Shown here piece by piece: positions 1 to 10,398 of a DNA stretch of 41,284 nt. The translations under genes and the position numbers were made by a program. Source of the DNA: Anaerocolumna sp. (GTDB lineage: Bacteria > Bacillota > Clostridia > Lachnospirales > Lachnospiraceae); assembly GCA_029239455.1 (NCBI GenBank), contig JAQZAX010000008.1, forward strand, positions 1 through 41,284, given 5' to 3'. Every line of letters starts with the position of its first letter. Within the stretch, counting starts at the first letter, position 1. Under the pieces are notes generated by a model. It was given only the letters and a program-made list of their open reading frames with translations, did not search any database and had not been told where the DNA came from.

Positions 1-33
1 GGGCTTAGTGCGGGAATAGGATGAGAGGTTAAT

Positions 34-717
34 ATGGCACAGCGAAAACTCATTGTTCATGAAGATCCTAAATCGCCAATTTCTGAAGCATACCGGACCC
101 TGCGGACCAATCTGCAATTTGCAAAAGTAGATAGTGAACTGCGGACTATTATGTTTACCAGTTCAGGTCCGGCCGAGGGCAAGTCTACCACAATTGCGAA
201 TGTTGCTGTGTCCTTGGCACAATCAGGCCGCAGCGTTATTCTAGTCGACTGTGACTTGCGCAAGCCCGTCCAGCACCGGATATTTGGCAAACGGAATAAG
301 GGCGTAACGAATATTCTGGTTGAGGATAGTCAGGCAGAGCCTTTTCTGCTGGAGACAGATATTGATAATCTGCGGCTGCTTACCAGCGGGCCGATTCCGC
401 CGAACCCTTCTGAGCTATTAAGCTCATCAAAAATGCTAGAGCTGCTTAGTGAGCTAAAGGGACTGGCAGATATGGTACTGATTGATGCACCCCCTACCAT
501 TGCAGTAACTGATGCTGCCGTTTTGGCTGCGAAAGTGGACGGTATCGTGCTGGTCATTGATTCTACCAGTGTACGGCCGGAAATGGCCCAGAAAGCGAAG
601 GACTTATTGGTAAAGGCGAATGGACACATACTGGGAGCCATCCTAAATAGGGTTGAAATAGAAGAAGAACATGCTTACTATTACTATTATTACGGCAGTG
701 AGAATAAGAAGAAGTAA
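34..717 (+). CDS. CpsD/CapB-family tyrosine-protein kinase (BY-kinase)
   Basis: Walker A-like SSGPAEGKST, Walker A' VILVDCDLRKP, Walker B-like MVLIDAPP, C-terminal Tyr cluster HAYYYYYYGS; upstream GAGAGG RBS. Confidence 0.93.
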   Translation: MAQRKLIVHEDPKSPISEAYRTLRTNLQFAKVDSELRTIMFTSSGPAEGKSTTIANVAVSLAQSGRSVILVDCDLRKPVQHRIFGKRNKGVTNILVEDSQAEPFLLETDIDNLRLLTSGPIPPNPSELLSSSKMLELLSELKGLADMVLIDAPPTIAVTDAAVLAAKVDGIVLVIDSTSVRPEMAQKAKDLLVKANGHILGAILNRVEIEEEHAYYYYYYGSENKKK

Positions 718-773
718 TAAATATGACGTTGGTACACTTTAGTTGATAAGTAAAAGTGTGGTGGTTGAAGAAC

Positions 774-2258
774 ATGTCTTTGGAAGTGAAAGGAGTCATC
801 GCTGACAAAGTTTTGCTGACGATGTTTCCTAAAGTTCGTGTTGGAAAATACGTCTGTTTTTCTTTGCTAGTGATGACGGATTATATATTGTTATTGTTAG
901 CACTTGTGAGTGCTTGGTATGTAAGGGACTTTATCATGCTTAACGTTTTTTCTTTGAATATTCCTGCTAATATTCATTTGCGGTTAATTTATATTGATAT
1001 TCCCTTAACCTACATAGGCTTATCTTTATATGAAGGACTCTATAGTAAGCGACTGCAGCTTTGGCAAGCTGCAGCACGAATAAGTAAAGTAGCATTCTAT
1101 TCTCTGGGAATTGTGATCTTAAGTCTGTTTTTTACGAAAACGACAAATGAGATACCGCGATTTTTTATTATCATTAGTTTTTTTTCAGCTATATTTTTTT
1201 TGATAACAGGACGATATTTTATAAAGAAAATTTTGGTGTATGTGGGGCTTTGGCAGAAGCCAGTTATTATTATCGGCGCAGGTAAGACTGCCGAGCTGTT
1301 AGCGAAGAGCTTTGAAGATGAAGCAGTGCTTGGGTATAAAATAGTAGGTTTAATCGAAGATCATGTAAACGATAAACCCCTAGTACAGCATTTTCCTCAT
1401 CTGGGAACATTTCTCGGGGCTGAACAGACGATTGAGTCCAGTGGTGTTGAAGATGTTATTATTGCTACCCCTGGTTTAAAGCGGGAGGCACTTTTAGAAA
1501 TTATATTCAGAGTCCAGCCCTATGTTCGTAACCTTATGATAGTACCTGATTTATTTGGTATGCCGTTGAACAACATGAAGGTAGAAACGTTTTTCAGCCA
1601 AAAGCTAGTTCTTTTACAAATGGAGAACAACTTAGCATCTATGGGAAATAAGTTTTATAAGCGGACATTTGATCTTATCATAGGAATAATTATTTTTATA
1701 TTGATCTGGCCAATACTTTTGATTTTGGGAATTCTGATAAAGATGGATTCTAAAGGGCCTATATTTCATATTGCCAATCGCTTAGGGAAAGATGGGAAGC
1801 CGTTCTCTTGTTATAAATTTAGAACAATGTGTATGAATTGTGATGATATGCTAGATGCATATTTTGAGAAAAACCCTGCTGCAAAAGCTGACTGGGAGAA
1901 ATACGCAAAACTAAAAACTGCCGACCCTCGTATAACAAAAATAGGTAACGCTCTGCGTAAATACAGCCTGGATGAATTACCACAAATCATTAATGTGATA
2001 AAGGGTGATATGAGTTTAGTCGGGCCTCGGCCATATTTATTGCGGGAAAAAGAAAAAATGGGATATCATTTTGATACAATCATTAATACAGTACCTGGAA
2101 TTACAGGCTTATGGCAGGTAAGTGGCCGAAATGACGTAGCTTTTGAAGGCCGCTTGCAAATGGATGTTTGGTATGTCAGAAACTGGTCATTATGGATAGA
2201 TATTATGTTGTTGTTTAAAACCATAAAAGTTGTTTTGTTGAGGCAAGGTGCCTATTAA
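774..2258 (+). CDS. Undecaprenyl-phosphate sugar phosphotransferase (WbaP-like, polyprenyl glycosylphosphotransferase)
   Basis: N-terminal TM segments, central Rossmann-like domain, C-terminal KRTFDLIIGI...YKFRTM...KYSLDELPQIINVIKGDMSLVGPRP...PGITGLWQVSGR; ORF track starts at GTG 756, ATG at 774 is an alternative. Confidence 0.93.
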   Translation: MSLEVKGVIADKVLLTMFPKVRVGKYVCFSLLVMTDYILLLLALVSAWYVRDFIMLNVFSLNIPANIHLRLIYIDIPLTYIGLSLYEGLYSKRLQLWQAAARISKVAFYSLGIVILSLFFTKTTNEIPRFFIIISFFSAIFFLITGRYFIKKILVYVGLWQKPVIIIGAGKTAELLAKSFEDEAVLGYKIVGLIEDHVNDKPLVQHFPHLGTFLGAEQTIESSGVEDVIIATPGLKREALLEIIFRVQPYVRNLMIVPDLFGMPLNNMKVETFFSQKLVLLQMENNLASMGNKFYKRTFDLIIGIIIFILIWPILLILGILIKMDSKGPIFHIANRLGKDGKPFSCYKFRTMCMNCDDMLDAYFEKNPAAKADWEKYAKLKTADPRITKIGNALRKYSLDELPQIINVIKGDMSLVGPRPYLLREKEKMGYHFDTIINTVPGITGLWQVSGRNDVAFEGRLQMDVWYVRNWSLWIDIMLLFKTIKVVLLRQGAY

Positions 2259-2330
2259 TGAATAATGGATTTCACGCAATTAAAAATCAAGTTGTTTATT
2301 TAATTAGCTTCCTGCGGGGGTTTGCTGCGA

Positions 2331-2568
2331 GTCCCTAGAGTAGCCTGCTTGGATACGGATGAAAAGGGGTACGATAAGGAAACTGGAAAAATTTAATTCC
2401 CAGTGGTTCCCCTCCAACTGATGTAGTAAATCTTTGGGGGGCAATCCGGAAAAGGATAAAACCGTTTTGGGATAGAACCCGCTAAAAACTTCCTATGAAG
2501 AACTTTGTGCGATTATGGCTGAGCATGACTTACGTAAAGCAAAAAAAGAAGATGCAGCTTTGAAATGA
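2331..2568 (+). pseudogene. Remnant of GDP-mannose 4,6-dehydratase C-terminus
   Basis: Reading across frames: DTDEKGYDKETGKI / NSQWF-(P)PTDVVNLW-GNPEKDKTVLG*NPLKTSYEELCAIMAEHDLRKAKKEDAALK, matching the C-terminal GMD pattern (compare the intact copy: [44 protein letters not shown]); frameshifts plus a TAG where Trp is expected. Confidence 0.82.
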
Positions 2569-2603
2569 TTAGGACTGTGGATATTAAGGAGGTGATTCAA
2601 GCA

Positions 2604-3076
2604 ATGGATAAGAAAGTGTTAATTTTTGGAGTCGGAGGCTTTGTCGGAGCATAGGATCAAGCGAAGAATATACAAATAGTAATGAGCCGATTGATGAACA
2701 TTGTGAAATAAATGTTAATAATCCTTATGGTATTTCAAAGGTGGTTCAAGAACAGTTTTCAAGATTATACCGAAAGCGCTATGGCATGAAGATTTATTAT
2801 ATGAGAGCATTTAATCATACAGGTATTGGGCAGAATGATGCATTTGTCATTCCGAGCTGGTGCAAGCAGGCTGCGGAGATTTCTAAAAGTGGTAAGCCTG
2901 GAAGTATGTTTGTAGGCAATTTATTCGTAAAAAGAGACTTTAGTAATGTGAAAGATATTGTTAGGGCATATCGGTTGATTATAGAAAGCAATGATTGTAG
3001 TAATATTAAAAAAGAATTGGGATGGAAACCTAGTTTTAGTATCTTTGATACGGTGAAGGAAATGTTTGGATACTAA
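2604..3076 (+). pseudogene. Internally deleted GDP-6-deoxy-mannose reductase-like SDR
   Basis: RBS AAGGAGGTGATTC, then ATG MDKKVLIFGVGGFVGA* directly followed in another frame by GSSEEYTNSNEPIDEH...NPYGISK...RAFNHTGIGQ...; a second in-frame gap between RLIIES and IKKELGWKPSF relative to the intact copy at 34150. Confidence 0.85.
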
Positions 3077-3099
3077 CTCAAGCAAACTGGGGGTTAGAT

Positions 3100-4377
3100 A
3101 TGAATAGTATAAGAAAAAAACTAGTATTTATAACTGCACGTTTGCCATATCCTGCTAGTTCTGGGCGAAAGAATGTTATGTATAATTATTGCAAAATTCT
3201 CCATGAAGTGTATGGATATGAAATAACCATACTTTCCTTTTTAGAATCAGGAGATGTTATTGAACCAAAACCGAATTTTATACACCGAGTTATAGAATTA
3301 CCAAATGTGTCAGGAAAACGGAAGGCAATAAATATGTTAGTTAAAACGCTGTTGTTGCGAAAATTTCCCATGCAAGTTTCCCTATTTTATGATCACAAGC
3401 ATCAAGAAACTATTGATTTGTTAATTAAGGAAGCTAAACCCGACGTAGTCATGACAGATATGGTCAGAACATCAGAATATGCCAGAAACTATAAAGGTTA
3501 TAAAATAGTTAATTTGGATGATATGTTGTCTATTCGCTACAGAAGACAACTTGACGTGGATTTAGCTACTGTGAATCCATATGGAGCCTTTTTATACTCA
3601 CTACCCAAATCTATAATAGAAGTATTATCAAAAAAAATTATGAAGAAAATAATACTAAAAAATGAAATAAAACTTTTGTATAAATATGAAAGAGATGTCG
3701 CTAAAGACTATGATAGAACGGTATTTGTAGCAGAGCGGGAAGCTGAAATCCTTAATAAAGATTTAAATTTTACTCGTGCGATAGCAATTCCACTAGGTGT
3801 AGATGCAGAATTTTATGGACGGTATTATGGGAAACTTCAACCCCAAAAATATACGATTGCTTTTCTTGGAGCGATGAGTGTTGCGCATAATGAGTCAGCA
3901 GCAATTAATTTTATTCAGAACATATTACCGCTTATTTTAAATAAGATCAAAGATGCAAAGTTTATAATTGTTGGAGGCGGTGTTACAGATCAGTTAAAAA
4001 GGTATGCAACTAAGCACGTAGAATTTACTGGTCGTGTCGAGGATGTGCGGACTGTAGTTGGAGCCTGTGCCGTATTCGTATGCCCGCTTACATTTGGTAG
4101 TGGTATTAAAACAAAAAATCTTGAAGCTATGGCAATGGGAGTTCCTGTTGTTACAACAAGCATTGGTGCAGAAAATATACATGCTAGAGACGGCATTGAT
4201 TGGTTAGTTGCAGATGATTACAATGAGTTTGCCAATAAGGTAGTAAAAGTTTTGAAGGATGGAAGGTTTAGGCAAGAACTTGCAGCAAATGCATATTCTT
4301 TTGTTAAAGACAATTTCACCTGGAGAGTTGCAACTGAAAAATTCGGTTTTATGAAAAGTCCTTCAGGAAATATGTGA
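3100..4377 (+). CDS. Glycosyltransferase family 4 (GT-B)
   Basis: ITARLPYPASSGRKN, IAFLGAMSVAHNESA, CPLTFGSGIKTKNLEAMAMGVPVVTT. Confidence 0.88.
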   Translation: MNSIRKKLVFITARLPYPASSGRKNVMYNYCKILHEVYGYEITILSFLESGDVIEPKPNFIHRVIELPNVSGKRKAINMLVKTLLLRKFPMQVSLFYDHKHQETIDLLIKEAKPDVVMTDMVRTSEYARNYKGYKIVNLDDMLSIRYRRQLDVDLATVNPYGAFLYSLPKSIIEVLSKKIMKKIILKNEIKLLYKYERDVAKDYDRTVFVAEREAEILNKDLNFTRAIAIPLGVDAEFYGRYYGKLQPQKYTIAFLGAMSVAHNESAAINFIQNILPLILNKIKDAKFIIVGGGVTDQLKRYATKHVEFTGRVEDVRTVVGACAVFVCPLTFGSGIKTKNLEAMAMGVPVVTTSIGAENIHARDGIDWLVADDYNEFANKVVKVLKDGRFRQELAANAYSFVKDNFTWRVATEKFGFMKSPSGNM

Positions 4378-4446
4378 TTTAAAAAAGCTAAGTTCTATTC
4401 TCCAATGTAATACTTTCTGATTTAGAAATAGCGAGGACTAGAAGCT

Positions 4447-5592
4447 ATGAGAGTGGGAATTGATGGGAATCTGTTATGTGGTCAAAGAACTGGAATGGGG
4501 ACTGTAACTTATAATGTACTTATAAATTATCAACCTCAAAAAGATATTGAAATTACAGTATATATTCCTGGCAAAATGGATGATGGATTTTATTCGAAAA
4601 TGAAAGAATGCGGAATAAAGGTAGTAACATATAAAAAATGTAATTATATATTATGGGAGCAAATTGTCTTACCGAGATTTCTTAAAGAAGATAAAGTGGA
4701 TTGTGTATGGTTTCCGTATAACACAGCAAGCTTATTTTCTCCCTGTAGTTCTATTGTCACAATTTATGATGTGATATATATGAAAGAAAGCTTTTTAAAT
4801 CCGCCTACATTATACAAAAAGTGTGGACTATTGTATAGAAAGTTGATAGTTCCTTTTGCTGCAAAAAAGGCAAAACAAATTATAACTAGTAGTAAATTCG
4901 CAAAAGATGAAATAGTGTCCTTTTTTCCGAAAGTAAACAACAAAATTAGTATTGTTTACAATGGTGTGGACATCATCAATGTGAAAAAAGCAAAAGAGCT
5001 GTCTTTGGAGAATGATTTTTATAAATTTAAAGTGGAAAATAATATTGGACAAGATTATATTCTAGGTTTTGGTTCACTGGAAGAAAGAAAAAACTCAATG
5101 CGGCTTATTCAGGGATATGAGAAATTGCCAATAAAAATACAGAAGAAATATCAATTGATTTTATTCGGATTTAGGGGATGGCAGCAATCAAAAGAGTATG
5201 CTTATTTGAAATTAAAGCATATTCAAAATGTTAAAATGCTAGGATATGTTTCAGATACAGAAAAACAGTTATTATATTTAAATTGTAAGATTTTTGTATT
5301 TCCTTCTTTGGCAGAAGGATTTGGTTTACCGATTTTGGAAGCATTTGCTGCATCCGTCCCAGTAATAACTTCAAACACAACATCTTTACCAGAAGTAGCA
5401 GGAGAAGCAGCCGTTTTTGTTAATCCAGAAGATGTAACAGATATAGCATCCAAAATAGAAATGCTAATTAGCAGTTGTAGCTTACAACAAGAATTAATAG
5501 AAAAAGGAGCTCGACAATTGGAGAAATTTAGGTGGAAAAATACATCGCAAAGTATATTCAAAATAATAAAGAGTATTGAGAATCATAGCTGA
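4447..5592 (+). CDS. Glycosyltransferase family 4
   Basis: GIDGNLLCGQRTGMGTVTYN, ILGFGSLEERKN, FPSLAEGFGLPILEAFAASVPVITSNTTSLPEVAGEAAVFVNP. Confidence 0.92.
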   Translation: MRVGIDGNLLCGQRTGMGTVTYNVLINYQPQKDIEITVYIPGKMDDGFYSKMKECGIKVVTYKKCNYILWEQIVLPRFLKEDKVDCVWFPYNTASLFSPCSSIVTIYDVIYMKESFLNPPTLYKKCGLLYRKLIVPFAAKKAKQIITSSKFAKDEIVSFFPKVNNKISIVYNGVDIINVKKAKELSLENDFYKFKVENNIGQDYILGFGSLEERKNSMRLIQGYEKLPIKIQKKYQLILFGFRGWQQSKEYAYLKLKHIQNVKMLGYVSDTEKQLLYLNCKIFVFPSLAEGFGLPILEAFAASVPVITSNTTSLPEVAGEAAVFVNPEDVTDIASKIEMLISSCSLQQELIEKGARQLEKFRWKNTSQSIFKIIKSIENHS

Positions 5593-5605
5593 AAGGCATG
5601 TGTGC

Positions 5606-6652
5606 ATGAAGACTATTTGTATAAACGGTGCAGCATTATGTGGAAAAATTACAGGGATAGAGCGATATGTGACGGAGATTATAAAACGTCTGGATGAATT
5701 TATTGATCCAAAACTTATGAATGTTGAAGTTTTATGCCCCCAAGATCAAGAGATTAATATATCTCATCTTAAGAATATTAAAGTTGTTTGCATAAAAAGT
5801 ACAGGGGCGAAGCTAAATCAACGTGCGTTAAAAGTACATTTGAAAAAGCATAATGCGTTATATGTTAGTTTAGCAGGAAACTTCTGCATTCAAAAGGGGA
5901 GCATAATTTGTATTCATGATATTAGACCATGGATTTCTAAAAAATATGATCCATTAAGCTTTCGTATTCGATGCGGTATAAATTTTATATCAAGTAAACT
6001 ATTTGCGAAAAAAATTGTGACTGTCTCTGAGACGTCGAAAAGAGAGATTTGCAATCAACTGAAAATTTCTCCAAATAGAGTAAGTGTTATTTATAATGGA
6101 TGGGAGCACATGAAATATATTGAAAGTGATACATTTATTTTTGAAAGGTATGAAGCTTTAAAACGTGGCTGTTATTATTACTCGTTAAGTAGTTTAGCAC
6201 CACATAAAAATTTTGTTTGGGTTTTGGAAAACGCTAGAGCTAATCCTAATGATATATATGCTATTGCAGGTAAATCGTGGGTTGGAAATGAGGCTGATTT
6301 TGAAATAAATATTCCGCCCAATGTATACTTTCTTGGTTATGTGAGTGATGCAGAAAATAAAGCTTTAATGGAGAATTGCAAAGCTTTTATTCACCCTGCG
6401 AAATATGAAGGGTTTGGTATTACACCATTAGAAGCTTTGTCATGTGGAGCAAAAATTTGTATTTCAAATGAGTCTTGCTTACCAGAAATATTTAGGAATA
6501 GTGCATACTATTTTGATCCTGACGATAATACTGTTAATTTAAATGTCCTTTTAAATAATCAGGTTAATAGTTCGACAGTAATCTTAGAGCAATATACATG
6601 GAGTAATGCAGCTCAGCAGTGGTTTGATTTAATTGTAAAAAATATGCAATAA
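5606..6652 (+). CDS. Glycosyltransferase family 4
   Basis: NGAALCGKITGIERYVTEI, SSLAPHKNF, HPAKYEGFGITPLEALSCGAKICISNESCLPEIF; ORF track start 5576 overlaps the previous gene, ATG at 5606 preferred. Confidence 0.9.
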   Translation: MKTICINGAALCGKITGIERYVTEIIKRLDEFIDPKLMNVEVLCPQDQEINISHLKNIKVVCIKSTGAKLNQRALKVHLKKHNALYVSLAGNFCIQKGSIICIHDIRPWISKKYDPLSFRIRCGINFISSKLFAKKIVTVSETSKREICNQLKISPNRVSVIYNGWEHMKYIESDTFIFERYEALKRGCYYYSLSSLAPHKNFVWVLENARANPNDIYAIAGKSWVGNEADFEINIPPNVYFLGYVSDAENKALMENCKAFIHPAKYEGFGITPLEALSCGAKICISNESCLPEIFRNSAYYFDPDDNTVNLNVLLNNQVNSSTVILEQYTWSNAAQQWFDLIVKNMQ

Positions 6653-6654
6653 AG

Positions 6655-7869
6655 ATGGAGTATCAGCAGATGAAAAGATTACTTTATATTGCAGATACGG
6701 TACCTTTTCCTTTTAATACCGGTGGAAAATTAAGAACTGCAAATATTCTAATTCAGCTATCCACTTATTATGATGTAGATTTTGTAGTTTATAGTACAGA
6801 TTCTGTAACCGACGATCAGAAAAAAGAAATGAATAATTATTGCAAAAAAGTATTCTGTTTTGCAGAAGGAATTCCGCCGACTCTAAAACGTGTGAGAAAT
6901 GTATTATCTGCAAAATGCAACAAAGAATTTGTTGTTTATTCTAAGCATATGCAAAAAGCTATAGATCAATTATTAATTAGTAATAAATATGACTTGATTT
7001 TTATAGAAAGATTATATGGATTTCAGTATGTAGAAGATTATTTAAAGAATACTAAAAATTCTTCACCAACATATGTTGATATGCATGATGTTGAAAGTGA
7101 TACCATTCAATATTTTAGAAAAATGACTTCTTCTATGATAAAAAAATTATATTATAGTATTGAATATATGAAAGTAAAAAGTTTAGAGAAAAAGGTTATT
7201 ACCGCAGTAACTGGGATGATTACTGTCTCAGAGCGAGATATGGAAATATATAAGAAAAGATATCCCTCAAATTCAAATAAGTTACAATATATGAACAATG
7301 GGATTGATATGAATAAACCTCAAAATGAACCAGTGGTCAAAAGAGATATTGCTACAGTTATGTTTATTGGTTCATTAAGACATCCGCCTAATTCGCAAGC
7401 GTTAGAATGGTTTGTATCGAATATATGGGATTGCATTTTAAGTAATGAACCCCAAGCTAAATTTCAAATTATTGGATCAGGTGAATTGGAAGATTCATTA
7501 ATGCAAAAGATTAAAGCAAAAAGTAATATTGAGTTTTTAGGATATGTGAAAAATATATATCCGTTATTAAGAAAATGTACGTGTTTAGTGGTTCCCTTGT
7601 TGAGTGGGAGTGGTACTAGATTAAAGATATTAGAAGCATTTTCTTTTTCTATACCGATTATCTCTACTACAATTGGTGCTGAAGGATTACCAATTAAACA
7701 TGAAAAGAATATTATGCTTGCAGATACTAAACAAGATTTTGCAAATGAAACAATTAAATTATTAAGAGATTCAAGCCTAGCTAATAGAATTGCAAGTAAT
7801 GGATATCATGTAGTAGAAAAAAACTATAATTGGGAAAATATTGTATCTAAATTCGTGAACCATTTATAA
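6655..7869 (+). CDS. Glycosyltransferase family 4
   Basis: YIADTVPFPFNTGGKLRT, VMFIGSLRHPPNSQALEWF, VPLLSGSGTRLKILEAFSFSIPIISTTIGAEGL. Confidence 0.88.
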   Translation: MEYQQMKRLLYIADTVPFPFNTGGKLRTANILIQLSTYYDVDFVVYSTDSVTDDQKKEMNNYCKKVFCFAEGIPPTLKRVRNVLSAKCNKEFVVYSKHMQKAIDQLLISNKYDLIFIERLYGFQYVEDYLKNTKNSSPTYVDMHDVESDTIQYFRKMTSSMIKKLYYSIEYMKVKSLEKKVITAVTGMITVSERDMEIYKKRYPSNSNKLQYMNNGIDMNKPQNEPVVKRDIATVMFIGSLRHPPNSQALEWFVSNIWDCILSNEPQAKFQIIGSGELEDSLMQKIKAKSNIEFLGYVKNIYPLLRKCTCLVVPLLSGSGTRLKILEAFSFSIPIISTTIGAEGLPIKHEKNIMLADTKQDFANETIKLLRDSSLANRIASNGYHVVEKNYNWENIVSKFVNHL

Positions 7870-7934
7870 CTTTATACTAAATGGTGGAAATTTACATTTG
7901 TTGTTTAAAAAATTTTATGAGGATGAGCGTTTAG

Positions 7935-9107
7935 ATGAAGGTTGGTTTAATTAATTACCATTTTGTTTATAATTATGGAGCTGTTTTGCAGTGCACTGCA
8001 TTAAAAGAAGCAATTGAGAATCTTGGTCATAAGGTTATAATCATTGACTATAGGCCTTTTTCGCAGCAACAATATTATTTACCTTATCCTAATGCATTTA
8101 AATGTGCCAAAATCGCTTATAATAAATTTCCTGAGAAAAATAGATTAAAAAGATCATATATTGCTGCAAAATGGTTTGTCCATGTGATAGTTTCATATAA
8201 AAACGCAAAGTACCGTAAATTATTGGATGGAAAATTTAGTTCATTTGTGAATCGGCATTTGCAACTGACCTGCAGGTATAACACAATTGAAGATATTAGA
8301 AGCAATCCCCCTGAAGCAGATGCTTATGTATGTGGAAGTGACCAGTTATGGAATCCAAATGTTACATGGGGACTTGATGCAGCCTATTTTTTGAATTTTG
8401 GTCATCACCAAAAACGTATTGCTTATGCAGTTAGTCCATGTCAACTAGATGTGCATAAATATTCGGATAGTTTGCGGAACTGGTGCGATAACTTAGACGC
8501 AATATCATTACGAGAAGCTGAAAAAAAAGACGAACTCGAAGGTTTATTAAAGCGACCAATATCTATTTGTATTGACCCGACGTTACTTTTGACTGCTAAT
8601 CAATATAAAAAATTTGAAGAAAAGATTAATGAATTACCAGAGCAATATATTCTGGTTTATGCATTTTGCGATGAAGATAAAAACAGATTGCTAAAATCAA
8701 CGGTAGAGTCAATATATCAGAAAAAGAATATAGAAATTATAGATGTGTCTATTGATAATATACAATGGGGTTTTCCAGTTACAAAAAGAAATTCTTGTAC
8801 ACCAGGTGAATTTTTATTTTATTTTAAAAATGCGACTTATATTATTACAAATTCATTTCATGGTACTGTGTTTTCAATAATTTATCATCGTAAGTTTTTG
8901 TCAGTTGCTAAACATGGTACAGCAAGCAGAATGACGGAATTGCTAAGAAAACTAAGCTTGGAAAACCAAATGGTGAAGAATATATCTGATATTAATTATT
9001 ATAGTGTTGATGAACGTAATTATCTTGAAGTAGAGGAAAATTTGAAAAAATTACAAGTGGAAAGTTTAGAATATTTGATGTCAACTTTAGCAAGCAATGA
9101 AGACTAA
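7935..9107 (+). CDS. Polysaccharide pyruvyl transferase family protein
   Basis: GLINYHFVYNYGAVLQ, CGSDQLWNPNVT, ITNSFHGTVFSIIY. Confidence 0.9.
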   Translation: MKVGLINYHFVYNYGAVLQCTALKEAIENLGHKVIIIDYRPFSQQQYYLPYPNAFKCAKIAYNKFPEKNRLKRSYIAAKWFVHVIVSYKNAKYRKLLDGKFSSFVNRHLQLTCRYNTIEDIRSNPPEADAYVCGSDQLWNPNVTWGLDAAYFLNFGHHQKRIAYAVSPCQLDVHKYSDSLRNWCDNLDAISLREAEKKDELEGLLKRPISICIDPTLLLTANQYKKFEEKINELPEQYILVYAFCDEDKNRLLKSTVESIYQKKNIEIIDVSIDNIQWGFPVTKRNSCTPGEFLFYFKNATYIITNSFHGTVFSIIYHRKFLSVAKHGTASRMTELLRKLSLENQMVKNISDINYYSVDERNYLEVEENLKKLQVESLEYLMSTLASNED

Positions 9108-9122
9108 AGGAGTGCCTTAGTT

Positions 9123-10397
9123 ATGTCCTTGAAAAGAACTGCAACCTCTCAAATATGGTCGGAGCTTGCAATTATTTTTTTATCAATTTATGCATATTCA
9201 CGATTGAGTTGGGGAAATCTCATAAATAATTATATTTGGGGCATTATACTAGTTTTGTCGCTTCTTTTATTAGCTGCAATCAATTTGCAACGCGGTTTAA
9301 AAATTCAAATTGATATCCCCTTGATTTGTTGTACCAGTATAATTTTTGTATATTATTTATGGGATAATCAAGATATAGCTCATTATGGTATTACAATATC
9401 AAGTTATTTCATATTTAACTTTGTTCTGTTTTTGTTAATTAGAAATTCAAGATCCTGGCATTTAATTGCAATAAAAATGATGATTTTACAAGGGCTATTT
9501 TACACGACGTGGACCTATATATGTATTTTTGCACCAGAAATATATCACTTCTTTGTTTTTCCTATAATGCAAGACATGGGATTCATTAGTGATGTTAAAG
9601 CTGGTTTTACTGCATTTTATGGGGCCAATGGACTGTATATGTCATTGGGATTATGTGCATATACCGGTTATTTTTTGTTTAATGGCGAAAAAATGAAAAA
9701 TAACAAGAGAGCTATTCTTTGTTTAATAATATTAATAATTGGAATGTTGTTGTCAGGAAAACGTGGACAAGCTTTAGCATTGTGCATGTCCTTTTACTGT
9801 TTGTACTACTTTTACAATTCCAATAAGAAACTAGGAAGGTTGTTTAAACTAGCAACGATAACTTTATTAGGACTTTTATTACTATATGTTGCTTCGTTTT
9901 TCATCCCAGAAGTAATGACTATCATAGATCGCTTTCAAGAGCAAGCGGATAAAGACGATATTTCTACAGGTCGCTTCTACATGTGGGCTAATGCCTGGGG
10001 GGTATTTATTCAAGAGCCATTATGGGGAAGAGGATGGCGGTGGTTTAGGTTTAGTAATTATACTATTGAAGATTATGATGTCCATAATGTATTTCTTCAA
10101 TGGCTTGTAGAATTGGGGATTATTGGAGCAATACCATTTTTTATATTTGTTGCATTTAACTCGGTTAAGGTTATCAAGTTAATGATTTTTTGTCGAACTA
10201 AATCTCATGCTTTAAGTAATAGGGAAGTTAGCTATATTTCAATTGCATTACTATACCAAATTTTTTTCTTAATTATGTGTGCAACTGGTACGGCGTTTTA
10301 CCAATTTGAATGTTTATTTCCATACATACTTTGTGTATGTATGGTACATTATTATTCAAAAGATAGAATAAAAAATAGACAAATTGAGGGAAATTAA
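9123..10397 (+). CDS. O-antigen ligase/polymerase (Wzy-like) membrane protein
   Basis: Many hydrophobic segments; STGRFYMWANAWGVFIQEPLWGRGWRWFRF...DVHNVFLQWLVELGIIGAIPFF, typical of the Wzy_C/O-antigen ligase family. Confidence 0.86.
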   Translation: MSLKRTATSQIWSELAIIFLSIYAYSRLSWGNLINNYIWGIILVLSLLLLAAINLQRGLKIQIDIPLICCTSIIFVYYLWDNQDIAHYGITISSYFIFNFVLFLLIRNSRSWHLIAIKMMILQGLFYTTWTYICIFAPEIYHFFVFPIMQDMGFISDVKAGFTAFYGANGLYMSLGLCAYTGYFLFNGEKMKNNKRAILCLIILIIGMLLSGKRGQALALCMSFYCLYYFYNSNKKLGRLFKLATITLLGLLLLYVASFFIPEVMTIIDRFQEQADKDDISTGRFYMWANAWGVFIQEPLWGRGWRWFRFSNYTIEDYDVHNVFLQWLVELGIIGAIPFFIFVAFNSVKVIKLMIFCRTKSHALSNREVSYISIALLYQIFFLIMCATGTAFYQFECLFPYILCVCMVHYYSKDRIKNRQIEGN

Positions 10398-10398
10398 G

